DNA from: Gammaproteobacteria bacterium
GTDB taxonomy: Bacteria > Pseudomonadota > Gammaproteobacteria > DRLM01
Assembly (NCBI GenBank): GCA_015490395.1
Contig: WFXX01000095.1
Coordinates: forward strand, 1 to 10,326
Direction of reading: 5' to 3'
DNA: 10,326 nucleotides
Shown: positions 1-7,300 of the stretch, one piece after another
Layout: each line of letters opens with the position of its first letter
Position numbering within the stretch: position 1 is the stretch's first letter
The notes under the pieces: generated by a model
The model's input: the letters and a program-made list of their open reading frames with translations, nothing else
What the model was told of the DNA's origin: nothing
Database searches by the model: none
Program-made: the position numbers and the translations under genes

Positions 1-384
1 AGCCAGGGTCGCGTGGAGGCCTCCGACGCGCGCGGGGCGGCTGCGGCCCTGGCCGAGGCCCTGGCCGAGGCCCTGGCCCGGCGCTATGCCTTGGTGCTGA
101 GCCCGGGGGAGCAGGACCGGGCCTTGGTGCGGGTGGAGGGAGTTCACCACTTGGACGCCTACGCCCGGGTCTTGCGCTACCTGGAATCCCTGGAGCCGGT
201 GGCGGCGGTCCGCCTGCAGCGAGTGGATGGCGAGGGCCTGACCCTGGAGCTGCGCTTGCGCAGCGATCGCCAGGGCCTGCGCCAGGTCCTGGCCCTGGGG
301 GAGGTGCTGGAACCGCTGCCGGAAGGGGCGGAGAAGGCGGCGGGCGGCCCCGCCCTGCGCTACCGCCTCCGTCCGGCGCCCTGA
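1..384 (+). CDS. DUF2066 domain-containing protein, C-terminal part (5' end outside window)
   Basis: The reading frame is open from base 1 to the TGA at 382-384, so only the last ~127 codons are present and the GTG at 13 is just an internal valine. The visible part has an Ala/Leu-rich helix (ALAEALA repeats) and then alternating strands and helices. These include VRVEGVHHLDAYARVLRYLE and VRLQRVDGEGLTLELRL, a pattern I associate with the C-terminal half of DUF2066 proteins (motif: v-gv-s-dYarvl-yLe-l-pV). The role of DUF2066 proteins is not established; many have a signal peptide, which would lie upstream here. It sits 22 bp before the phosphatidyltransferase gene and two genes before hda, an order found in gammaproteobacteria, which supports the family call. 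Nothing odd is seen apart from a short in-frame 12-bp repeat. Confidence 0.72.
   Translation, partial: SQGRVEASDARGAAAALAEALAEALARRYALVLSPGEQDRALVRVEGVHHLDAYARVLRYLESLEPVAAVRLQRVDGEGLTLELRLRSDRQGLRQVLALGEVLEPLPEGAEKAAGGPALRYRLRPAP
46..78 (+). repeat. Short in-frame 12-bp tandem repeat (about 2.75 copies)
   Basis: The unit GCCCTGGCCGAG is repeated at 46, 58 and 70, the last copy incomplete. It encodes the ALAE repeat in a helix of the DUF2066 protein. It keeps the frame and is probably just a consequence of Ala/Leu/Glu codons in a very GC-rich gene; copy number could vary by slippage. Confidence 0.5.
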
Positions 385-406
385 GCCTGCCCGCAAGGGG
401 CACGCC

Positions 407-976
407 ATGGAGCTGCGCTTGCTGCCCAACCTGCTCACCCTGACGCGCATCGCGCTCACGGTGCCGGTGCTCTGGCTCCTGACGCGCCAAGAGTTCGGCT
501 GGGCCCTGGTGCTGTTCGCCGTGGCGGGGGTCACCGACGCCCTGGACGGCTTCCTGGCCAAGCGCTTCGGATGGGAGTCCCGGCTGGGGGCGGTGCTGGA
601 CCCCTTGGCGGACAAGTTTCTGCTGGTGGGCACCTATCTGGTGCTGGGCCTGCAGGGCTGGCTGCCGCTCTGGCTGGTGGGCCTGGTGGTGCTGCGGGAC
701 GTGGTGGTCCTGGTTGGGGCCGGAGCCTACTACGTGGTGGTGGGGCCCTACCGCATGGCTCCCAGCTCGGCCTCCAAGCTCAATACCTTCGTCCAGATCC
801 TTCTGGCCCTGACCGTGGTGCTGGCCCTGGCGGGCCTGCCTCTGCCCGGGGGGTTGCTGGAAGGGCTGATCTCGGTGGTGGCTGGCACCACCCTCTGGAG
901 CGGCGTGGACTATGTCTGGACCTGGAGCCGCAAGGCCCTGCGGGCGCGGCGCGAGCGCAGGGGCACGGTCCGGTGA
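407..976 (+). CDS. CDP-alcohol phosphatidyltransferase (PgsA or CRLS1-type cardiolipin synthase-like)
   Basis: This is an integral inner-membrane enzyme that transfers a phosphatidyl group from CDP-diacylglycerol to an alcohol acceptor. The full family signature is present: D44-x2-D47-G48-x2-A51-K52-x8-G61-x3-D65-x3-D69, whose aspartates bind the divalent metal and activate the acceptor. Hydrophobic segments lie near residues 10-26, 32-43, 70-112 (probably two), 126-145 and 150-172, with a basic C-terminus (RKALRARRERR). The 189-residue length is normal. The start ATG has a weak AAGGGG at 395-400. The usual label would be PgsA (phosphatidylglycerophosphate synthase), but R97-D98, the SKLNTFVQ stretch (123-130) and the C-terminal part resemble mitochondrial/actinobacterial cardiolipin synthases more closely; PgsA of E. 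coli has GKVKTTAQ at that place. The family is certain and the acceptor (glycerol-3-phosphate or phosphatidylglycerol) is not. The next gene, hda, overlaps its stop codon. Confidence 0.88.
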   Translation: MELRLLPNLLTLTRIALTVPVLWLLTRQEFGWALVLFAVAGVTDALDGFLAKRFGWESRLGAVLDPLADKFLLVGTYLVLGLQGWLPLWLVGLVVLRDVVVLVGAGAYYVVVGPYRMAPSSASKLNTFVQILLALTVVLALAGLPLPGGLLEGLISVVAGTTLWSGVDYVWTWSRKALRARRERRGTVR

Positions 977-1725
977 GGGCGGGCGGTCCCCGCCAACTCT
1001 CGCTGCCCCTCGGCCCTGCGGAGGAGCGGGGCTTCGCGAGCTACGTCCCCGGCCCGAACGCCGAGGCCGTGGCCCTTTTGCGGGCCTTGGCTCGGGGCGA
1101 AGCGACGGCACCTGTCATCCACCTCTGGGGGCCGCCGGGTGTAGGTAAGACCCATCTGCTCCATGCCCTGTGTGCCGAGACCACCCGCGACGCGGGGCTG
1201 CCCTGCGCCTATCTGCCGCTGGACCAGCACGAGCTGAGCCCTCGAGCCCTGGAAGGCTTGGAGCAGCTGGGGCTGGTGTGCCTGGATGCCCTGGAGGCGG
1301 TGGCGGGGGAGCCCCTCTGGGAGGAGGCCCTCTTCCACCTCTGCAACCGCCTTCGGGAGGCGGGCGTGCCCCTGGTCTCCGCGGCCCGTGCGGCCCCGGC
1401 GGGCCTGGGGCTGGCCCTGCCGGACCTGCGCTCGCGCCTGGCCTGGGGTCAAGTCCTGCACCTGCGGCCGCTGGGGGACGGGGACTTGGAGCGGCTGCTC
1501 CGGGAGGCGGCCCGCCGCCGCGGCCTGCAGCTGGGGGAGGAGGCGGCCTGTTTCCTCTTGCGGCGATGCCCCCGGGAGCCAGCGCGGCTGCTGGCCCTGC
1601 TGGAGCAGCTGGAGCGCTTGGCCCTGGCCGAGGGCCGGCGTCTCACCGTGCCTTTCCTCGTGCGGGTCTGGCAGGGTGCCCTGGAGGCGGCCGAGACGCT
1701 GCAGGGGCAGGAAGGGGGGGCCTAG
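973..1725 (+). CDS. hda: DnaA regulatory inactivator Hda
   Basis: Hda is a cytoplasmic AAA+ protein that, bound to the DNA-loaded sliding clamp, stimulates ATP hydrolysis by DnaA and so prevents re-initiation (RIDA). The frame is open far upstream, but the N-terminal clamp-binding motif QLSLPL (residues 8-13) fixes the start at GTG 973, which overlaps the previous stop as GTGA; AGGGG at 959-963 can serve as a weak RBS. Visible elements are Walker A GPPGVGKT (53-60), Walker B LVCLD (101-105), the box VII segment LPDLRSRLAWGQ (149-160) with R155 as the likely arginine finger, and a C-terminal helical lid with the sensor-2 region around R201-R205. Its 250 residues are close to E. coli Hda (about 233-248). 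Unlike E. coli Hda, which has a degenerate AREGAGRS loop, this one has a canonical P-loop. It is probably translationally coupled to the phosphatidyltransferase gene. Its TAG stop lies within the stop region of convergent wrbA. Confidence 0.95.
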   Translation: MRAGGPRQLSLPLGPAEERGFASYVPGPNAEAVALLRALARGEATAPVIHLWGPPGVGKTHLLHALCAETTRDAGLPCAYLPLDQHELSPRALEGLEQLGLVCLDALEAVAGEPLWEEALFHLCNRLREAGVPLVSAARAAPAGLGLALPDLRSRLAWGQVLHLRPLGDGDLERLLREAARRRGLQLGEEAACFLLRRCPREPARLLALLEQLERLALAEGRRLTVPFLVRVWQGALEAAETLQGQEGGA

Positions 1726-2339
1726 GAAGGGGAGCCTGGCCCGGCGCCCCGCGCCAGGGCCAGGGCTACTGTGGCCAGGCGCCGGCCCAGGGCCTGGCAG
1801 AGGCGCCGCTCCTCCTCGGTCAGGGGCTGCTTGCCGTCTTCGCCGGCCACATGGCTGGCCCCATAGGGTGTGCCCCCGCTGCGGGTGGCCAGGAGCTCGG
1901 GTTCACTGTAGGGCAGGCCCAGCAGCAGCATGCCGTGGTGCAGCAGAGGCAGCATCATGCTGAGGAGGGTGCTCTCCTGTCCCCCGTGCAGGCTGGCCGA
2001 GGCGGTGAACACCGCCGCTGGCTTTCCTGCCAAGGCCCCCTCCATCCAGAGCTCCCCCGTCCCGTCCAGGAAATGCTTCAGGGGCGCTGCCATGTTCCCG
2101 AAGCGGGTGGGGCTGCCCAGGGCCAGGGCCGCGCAGCGGCGCAGGTCCTCCAGGGTGGCGTAGGGGGGACCCTCGGCGGGGACCGAATCCTCCACCGCCT
2201 CGCACACTGGTGAGACTGCGGGCACCGTGCGCACACAGGCCTGCATGGGGGGCACCTCCTCCACGCCCCGGGCCACCTGGCGGGCCATCTCGGCCACGTG
2301 GCCAGTACGACTGTAGTAAAGCACCAGCACCTCGGGCAT
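1722..2339 (-). CDS. wrbA: NAD(P)H:quinone oxidoreductase WrbA (flavodoxin-like)
   Basis: WrbA is a soluble FMN-binding, usually tetrameric enzyme that reduces quinones by two electrons and is linked to oxidative stress defence. The protein has the flavodoxin phosphate-loop SRTGHV (residues 10-15), GSPTRFGNM (75-83), FLDGTGELW with W98, the loop ASLHGGQES (115-123), PLLHHGM (131-137), GLPYSEPEL and GGTPYGASHVAG (165-176), all matching the WrbA family in order. The frame continues upstream to an ATG at 2375, but ATG 2339 is preferred because MPEVLVLYYSRTG is the normal family N-terminus, and GGAGGGG (2346-2352, minus strand) lies 6 nt before it. The resulting 205 residues match the usual ~200. 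The gene is monocistronic in this window: divergent from the LysM lipoprotein and convergent with hda, sharing the CTAG at 1722-1725. Confidence 0.95.
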   Translation of the reverse strand: MPEVLVLYYSRTGHVAEMARQVARGVEEVPPMQACVRTVPAVSPVCEAVEDSVPAEGPPYATLEDLRRCAALALGSPTRFGNMAAPLKHFLDGTGELWMEGALAGKPAAVFTASASLHGGQESTLLSMMLPLLHHGMLLLGLPYSEPELLATRSGGTPYGASHVAGEDGKQPLTEEERRLCQALGRRLATVALALARGAGPGSPS

Positions 2340-2373
2340 CGCTTTCCCCTCCGCGCGCTGCTGCCCAGGGGGC

Positions 2374-2379
2374 ATTCTA
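2374..2379 (-). promoter_or_regulatory. Possible -10 box of wrbA
   Basis: Read on the minus strand this is TAGAAT (5 of 6 to the sigma-70 -10 consensus), about 35 nt upstream of the wrbA start codon. No good -35 hexamer is found at the proper distance: 17-18 bp upstream reads GTCAAG or TGTCAA, so the call is weak. It would make the two divergent promoters back-to-back and nearly overlapping. Confidence 0.3.
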
Positions 2380-2397
2380 CGGTGGGCGAGACCTTCC

Positions 2398-2427
2398 TTG
2401 ACAGTCTAAAAAGGGGGGTGTTAGCTT
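2398..2427 (+). promoter_or_regulatory. Likely sigma-70 promoter of the LysM lipoprotein-yqhA unit
   Basis: A perfect TTGACA -35 box (2398-2403) is followed after 18 bp by TAGCTT (2422-2427, 3 of 6). That weak -10 is preceded by TG at 2419-2420, which makes an extended -10 arrangement. Transcription would start near 2434, giving a leader of about 70 nt before ATG 2505. The region is A/T-rich compared with everything around it, as expected for a promoter. Confidence 0.45.
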
Positions 2428-2504
2428 TGGTGGCAACCTATTGAAAAAAACGCCACTTTCCGGGCTCGAGGCCCTGCCGGGGGCCAGCAGGGAAGGCCAG
2501 CCGC

Positions 2505-3755
2505 ATGACCCATCATCCATCCCACCGGCGCGTGCTGCCGCGGTGGCTCGCCGGCGCTGCTGCCTTGCTGCTCACAGCCTGCGCCTCGGTGCCCACCCAG
2601 GAGATGAGCGACGCCCGCCAGGCGCTGCGGGCGGCCCGAGACGCCGGCGCGGCGGTGCATACCCCTCGCCTGCTGGAGAGGGCCGAGCGCTTCCTCCGGC
2701 GGGCCGAGGACGACCTGGCCGCCCGCTCCTACCGCATGGCCCGGGAGGACGCCCTGGCGGCTAAGGACGCCGCCCTGGCCGCGCGCAACGCCGCCCTGGC
2801 CCTGGCCCGGGCCAAGGCGGCCTTGGCGGCCGCCGAGCAGCTGGGGGCCGTCTCCGAAGAGGCCCGAGACCTGCTAGCCCGGGCGGAGGCGGCCGCTGCA
2901 GCGGGAGAGCCCCGGCGAGCCCAGGCCCTGGCAGAGCAGGCCAAGCTGCGGGCCGAGGAGGACGTGCGCCGGGCCCAAGAGGCTCGCCGAGAGGCCGAGG
3001 AGCGGCGCCGGCGGCAGGAGGCCGAGGCCCGAGAGCTGCTGGAGCGGCTGCGACTGCGGCAGGAGGAGATGAGTCCGGCGCAACGCCGACGCTTGGTGCA
3101 GGCCGAGGCGACCCTGGGCCTGGGCCAGGTGGGGCGGGCCAGGGAGCTGCTGTCGGCCCTGGCTGGGGAGCTTGGCCCGTCCGCCCCGCCCCGCCAACGG
3201 GCGGCGGAGGTGCTGCCGGAGGCCGTGCCGAGCCAGGAGCTGACGGCAGGGGGGGCTGTGTCGGCGAACGGGGAGCCTGCGGCCCACGCGGAGACTGCGC
3301 CGGCGGGGGAGCGGACGGCGTCCCCGGAGACGACAGAGGAAGAGGTCGCCTCCGAGAGGGCCGGCGACGAGGGACTGGCTGCCGCGCAAGTGGCCGTGGA
3401 CCGCTACCGGGTCCGTCCGGGCGAGAGCCTCTGGGTGATCGCGGCCCGGCCGGAGGTCTACGGCGACGCCCGCCGTTGGCCGCTGCTGTTCAAGGCCAAC
3501 CGAGAGCGCATCCGCGACGCCGACCTCATCCATCCCGGCCTGGAGCTGGAGGTGGACCGGGACGCCAGTCCGGAGGAGGTGGCTGCGGCCCTGCTCTTCG
3601 AGCGGCTTCGGGAGGGGTGGCGGCTGGGGGTGGTGGAGCCCATCGACCGGGCCTATCTCCGTGGCGAGTTCCTTGAGCGGGTGCGACGCTCGGGCGGCCG
3701 TATCCTGCGCGAGCGGCCGGTGAGCGTCTCGGTGGGCCGGAGGGCGATGCCATGA
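2505..3755 (+). CDS. DUF4398 / coiled-coil / LysM-domain lipoprotein
   Basis: This is a predicted secreted lipoprotein that binds peptidoglycan. The N-terminus has basic residues (HRR), a hydrophobic stretch and the lipobox LTAC with C26 as the lipidated residue. Residues ~30-105 look like DUF4398: PTQEMSDARQALRAARDAGA, then LLERAERFLRRAEDDL. Residues ~90-220 are Ala/Arg/Glu heptad-like helix, very probably coiled coil. Residues ~225-295 are a Pro/Ala/Glu-rich linker. Residues 300-352 are a LysM domain, with YRVRPGESLW, the YGDARRWPLLFKANRERI middle and the LIHPGLELEV end. About 64 further residues follow. ATG 2505 has AGGGAAGG at 2489-2496, 8 nt away. DUF4398 proteins often end in an OmpA-type peptidoglycan-binding domain; here LysM seems to play that part (inference). 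The 3' end overlaps the YqhA-family gene by ATGA, suggesting joint expression. No catalytic domain is visible, so a structural or tethering role is likely. Confidence 0.85.
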   Translation: MTHHPSHRRVLPRWLAGAAALLLTACASVPTQEMSDARQALRAARDAGAAVHTPRLLERAERFLRRAEDDLAARSYRMAREDALAAKDAALAARNAALALARAKAALAAAEQLGAVSEEARDLLARAEAAAAAGEPRRAQALAEQAKLRAEEDVRRAQEARREAEERRRRQEAEARELLERLRLRQEEMSPAQRRRLVQAEATLGLGQVGRARELLSALAGELGPSAPPRQRAAEVLPEAVPSQELTAGGAVSANGEPAAHAETAPAGERTASPETTEEEVASERAGDEGLAAAQVAVDRYRVRPGESLWVIAARPEVYGDARRWPLLFKANRERIRDADLIHPGLELEVDRDASPEEVAAALLFERLREGWRLGVVEPIDRAYLRGEFLERVRRSGGRILRERPVSVSVGRRAMP

Positions 3756-4327
3756 GCGGACCCCACAGTGGGGAGGAGAGGCGCCGGCGCCTGGAGCGGC
3801 TCTTCGAGGGCTTCCTGTGGTCCAGCCGCCTGGTGGTAATGTTCGCCGTGGTGGCCAGCTTGGCGGCCAGCTTCGCCATGTTCTACCTCGCCACCGCCGA
3901 CACCTGGTACATGGTCAGCCACCTGCTGCACTACGCCTCCCCGGAGCTGGATGCCGAGCAGCGGTCGGTGCTGCGCTCGCAGACCATCACCCACGTGGTG
4001 GAGATCGTGGACGGCTTCCTGCTGGCCACGGTGATGCTCATCTTCTCCTTGGGGCTCTACGAGCTGTTCATCAGCAAGATCGACCAGGCCGAGCACGACC
4101 GCACCTCCTCCAAGGTGCTGCTTATCCGCAACCTGGACGACCTCAAGGCGCGCTTGGCCAAGGTGGTGCTGATGATCCTCATCGTGAAGTACTTCGAGCA
4201 CGCCCTGAAGATGCACTTCGAGGGCTCCCTGCAGCTTCTCTATCTGGCGGTGGGCATCGCCCTCATCGCCCTGGCCCTGTACCTGTCCCACGCCACCGAG
4301 CGCCGCTCGACTGGGCAGGGCAGCTGA
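3752..4327 (+). CDS. UPF0114 / YqhA-family inner-membrane protein
   Basis: This is a small multi-pass membrane protein of uncharacterised function. Four hydrophobic segments lie near residues 26-48, 83-107, 134-154 and 159-179. Family-typical stretches are VEIVDGFLLATVMLIFSLGLY (83-103), ELFISKID (104-111), NLDDLKARLAKVVLMILIVK (127-146) and the FE motif at 148-149. E. coli YqhA has the parallel order SSR/ASR, VDM-LV, GYENFVSQLD, D-SLK and a following helix. Its 191 residues are slightly longer than E. coli YqhA (about 164), mainly through a charged N-terminus and the 50-80 loop. ATG 3752 overlaps the lipoprotein stop (ATGA), with GGAGGG at 3739-3744. Coupling with an envelope lipoprotein suggests a role in envelope integrity or transport, but no substrate can be named. 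The stop lies 4 bp from that of convergent putA. Confidence 0.88.
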   Translation: MSGPHSGEERRRRLERLFEGFLWSSRLVVMFAVVASLAASFAMFYLATADTWYMVSHLLHYASPELDAEQRSVLRSQTITHVVEIVDGFLLATVMLIFSLGLYELFISKIDQAEHDRTSSKVLLIRNLDDLKARLAKVVLMILIVKYFEHALKMHFEGSLQLLYLAVGIALIALALYLSHATERRSTGQGS

Positions 4328-4331
4328 TCTC

Positions 4332-7300
4332 TCAGATGCGGCGGGGGCGGCTCCGCTCGTCCTCCTCCAGGGCCAGCAGGGCCGCGTTACCGCCCAAGGC
4401 AGCGGTGTTCTCGGTGAGGGTGCGCTCTACGGTGAAGGGTCGTAGATAGTCCGGCCCGCCGGCCTTGGGACCGGTGCCGGAGAGGCCCTCGCCGCCGAAG
4501 GGCTGCACACCGATGACCGCCCCGATCATGTCCCGGTTGACGTAGAGGTTGCCTGCCCGGGCCAGCCGGCGGACCCGCTCCACGGTCTCCTCCACCCGGC
4601 TGTGCACCCCCAGGGTGAGGCCGTAGCCTGTGGCGTTGATGGCCTCCACCACCCGCTCCAGGCCCCGGGCCGGATAGCGCACCACGTGGAGCACGGGGCC
4701 GAAGACCTCTCGCCGCAGCGGCCCCAGGGAGGGTAGCTCCACCAGGGCGGGCCCGAGATAGGTCCCGAAGGGCTGGAGGGCGGGGGGCACGGGCACCTGG
4801 TAGAGCAGGCGCCCCGGTCCGGTCACTGCACGCAGGTGCCGCTCCACCGCCTCCGCGGCGTGCCGGTCGATGAGGGGGCCGACGTCGGTGGCCAGCTCCT
4901 GGGGCGGACCCAGGCGCAGCTCCGCCATGGCGCCGGCGAGCAGGTCCAGGAGCCGCGGCGCGCTCTCCTCCTGCAGGAACAGCACCCGCAGCGCCGAGCA
5001 GCGCTGGCCGGCGCTGTTGAAGGCCGAGCGCAGGGCATCCTGCGCCACCTGCTCGGCCAGGGCCGAGCTGTCCACGATCATGGCGTTGAGGCCCCCCGTC
5101 TCGGCCACCAGCGGCGCCCAGGGCCCCTCCCGTTCGGCCAGGGCCCGGGCCAGCCGGCGGCCGGTCTCCGTCGAGCCGGTGAAGGCCACGCCCGCCACCC
5201 GCGGATCCCGGGCCAGACGCTCGCCCAGGCGGGCCCCGGACCCGGGGAGGAAGTGCAGCGTCTCGGGGGGGACCCCCGCCCGATGGAGCAGGACTACCAC
5301 CCGGTGAGCGGTGAGGGGGGTGGCCGAGGCCGGCTTGGCCAGCACGGCGTTGCCGGCCACCAGGGCCGCGGCCACTTGGGCGGTGAAGATGGCCACGGGG
5401 AAGTTCCAGGGGCTGATGCACAGGAAGACCCCGCGGCCCCGCCGCCAGAGCCGGTTACGCTCGCCGGTGGGCCCGGGCAGCTCCAGAGGCTCGGCCAGCT
5501 CCCGGCGCGCCAGGTGGGCGTAGTAGCGGCAGGCGTCGGCGGCCTCGCGCACCTCGGCCACGGCGTCCGGGACGGTGCGCCCTCCCTCCAGGACGCAGAG
5601 GGCGGCCAGGGCCGCGCGGTCGGCCTCCAGCAGCTCCGCCGCCCGCTCCAGCACCCGAGCCCGTTCCTGCGCCGGCACCGCCTCCCAGGCGGGGGCGGCG
5701 TGCGTCGCGGCGGCCAGGGCCCGCTCGGCCTCGGCCTCCCCGGCCTCCACCACGGTCCCCACGACCAGGCCCGGGTCGCCCGGTGCCCGGACGGGACGCT
5801 CGGGCCCCTCCAGGGCCTCGCCGCAGACCAGGGGCTTGGCCCGGAAGGCCTCCCCCGCCATGGCCCGCTCCATGGCCTCGGCCAGCTCCCGGACGGCGCC
5901 GGGCGAGCCCCAGTTCAGCCCGGCGCTGTTGCGCCAGGCCCCGTAGAGGGCCGCAGGCAGGGGGATGCGGGGATGGGGCGCGGCCCGCGCGGCCAGCACC
6001 GGCTCCAGGGGATCGGCCACCAGGGTCTCCACCGGCGTGGCCTCGTCCTCCAGGCGGTGCACGAAGGAGGTGTTGGCCCCGTTCTCCAGCAAGCGGCGCA
6101 CCAGGTAGGGGAGCAGCTCCTCGTGGCCGCCCACCGGGGCGTAGACCCGGCAGGCCACGCCGTGCCGGGCCATCAGCTCCCGATGCAGGGCCTCGCCCAT
6201 GCCGTGCAGGCGCTGCAGCTCCAGCCCCTCCGGCCCCACCCCGGCCTTGCGGGCCAGGGCCAGCACGGCCACGGCGGTGTGGGCGTTGTGGGTGGCGAAC
6301 TGCGGGAAGAAGGCCTCCGGGTCCTCCAGCAGGCGCCAGGCGCAGGCCAGATAGGCCACGTCCGTGTGCCTCTTGCGGGTGTAGACCGGATAGCCTTCCA
6401 GGCCCGCCTGCTGGGCGCGCTTGATCTCCATGTCCCAGTAGGCGCCTTTGACCAGGCGCACGGGGATGCGGCGGCGGTGCCTGCGGGCCAAGGCGGCCAG
6501 CCAGGCCAGCACCTCCGGAGCCCGCTTCTGGTAGGCTTGCACCGCTAGGCCCAACCCCTCCCAGCCGGCTAGCTCGCCGCTGGCGTAGGCCAGCTCGAAG
6601 GCATCCAGCATCGCCTCCAGGCGGTCGGCCTCCTCGGCGTCCACGGTCAGGCTTACCCCGGCATCGCGGGCCGCCACCGCCAGCTCCAGCAGGCGCGGGC
6701 CCAGCTCGTGACGCAAGCGCTCCCGCTGCAGGGGCTCGAGACGCGGGTGCAGCGCCGAGAGCTTCACCGAGATCCCCGGTCCCTCCATGAAAGAGGAGCC
6801 CACTGGCTGCCGCTCGCGCAGGGCCTCGATGGCCTCCCGGTAGGCTTGCAGGTAGCGTCGGGCCTTTGCCTCGGTCACCGCCGCCTCCCCCAGGCGGTCG
6901 AAGGACCAACGCCAAAGCGGATCCCCGGCGGCCCGCTCCAGGGCCTCCGCCATGTCCCGGCCCAGCACGAACTGCCGGCCCAGGATGCGCATGGCGTGCC
7001 GCAGGGCCAGCCGAAGCACCGGCTCGCCCAAGCGGGCCGCCAGCCGCGCCAGCTGCGCCCCCAGCTCGCGGCCCGTCTCCCGCTCCCCCTCCTGCTCGAG
7101 GCGCACCAGACGGCCGGTGAGCATCAGCCCCCAGGTCCCGGCGTTGACCAGCAGGGAAGCGCTGTGGCCCAGGTGCCGGTCCCACTGGCCCTTGGCAAGC
7201 TTGTCCCGGATGAGGCGGTCAGCGGTCGCGGCGTCAGGGATGCGCAGCAGGGCCTCGGCGAGGCAGAGCAGCACCACGCCCTCCTGGGAGGAGAGGTCGT

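Noticed and set aside
571..972. Upstream in-frame extension of hda (open frame starting at an ATG at 571)
   Set aside because: It lies entirely within the phosphatidyltransferase gene in another frame and has a Gly/Pro/Arg-rich nonsense composition; the clamp motif QLSLPL right after GTG 973 marks the true N-terminus.
2431..2444. Possible sigma-54 site TGGCA-N5-TTGA upstream of the lipoprotein gene
   Set aside because: The spacing of GG to the downstream G is one base short and the essential GC of the -12 element is GA; the TTGACA promoter is a better explanation.
2430..2456. GTGGC / GCCAC inverted repeat in the lipoprotein leader
   Set aside because: A 5-bp stem with a 17-nt loop is too weak to call a riboswitch or operator.
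4836..6548. Long + strand open frame of 570 codons opposite putA
   Set aside because: It is antisense to a gene with all catalytic residues conserved; its His/Gly/Gln/Arg-rich product resembles no family and is a usual by-product of high GC.
5455..7185. 576-codon minus-strand open frame overlapping putA
   Set aside because: It is an alternate frame of putA, with a Gly/Ala/Pro/Arg-rich product of no protein-like character.
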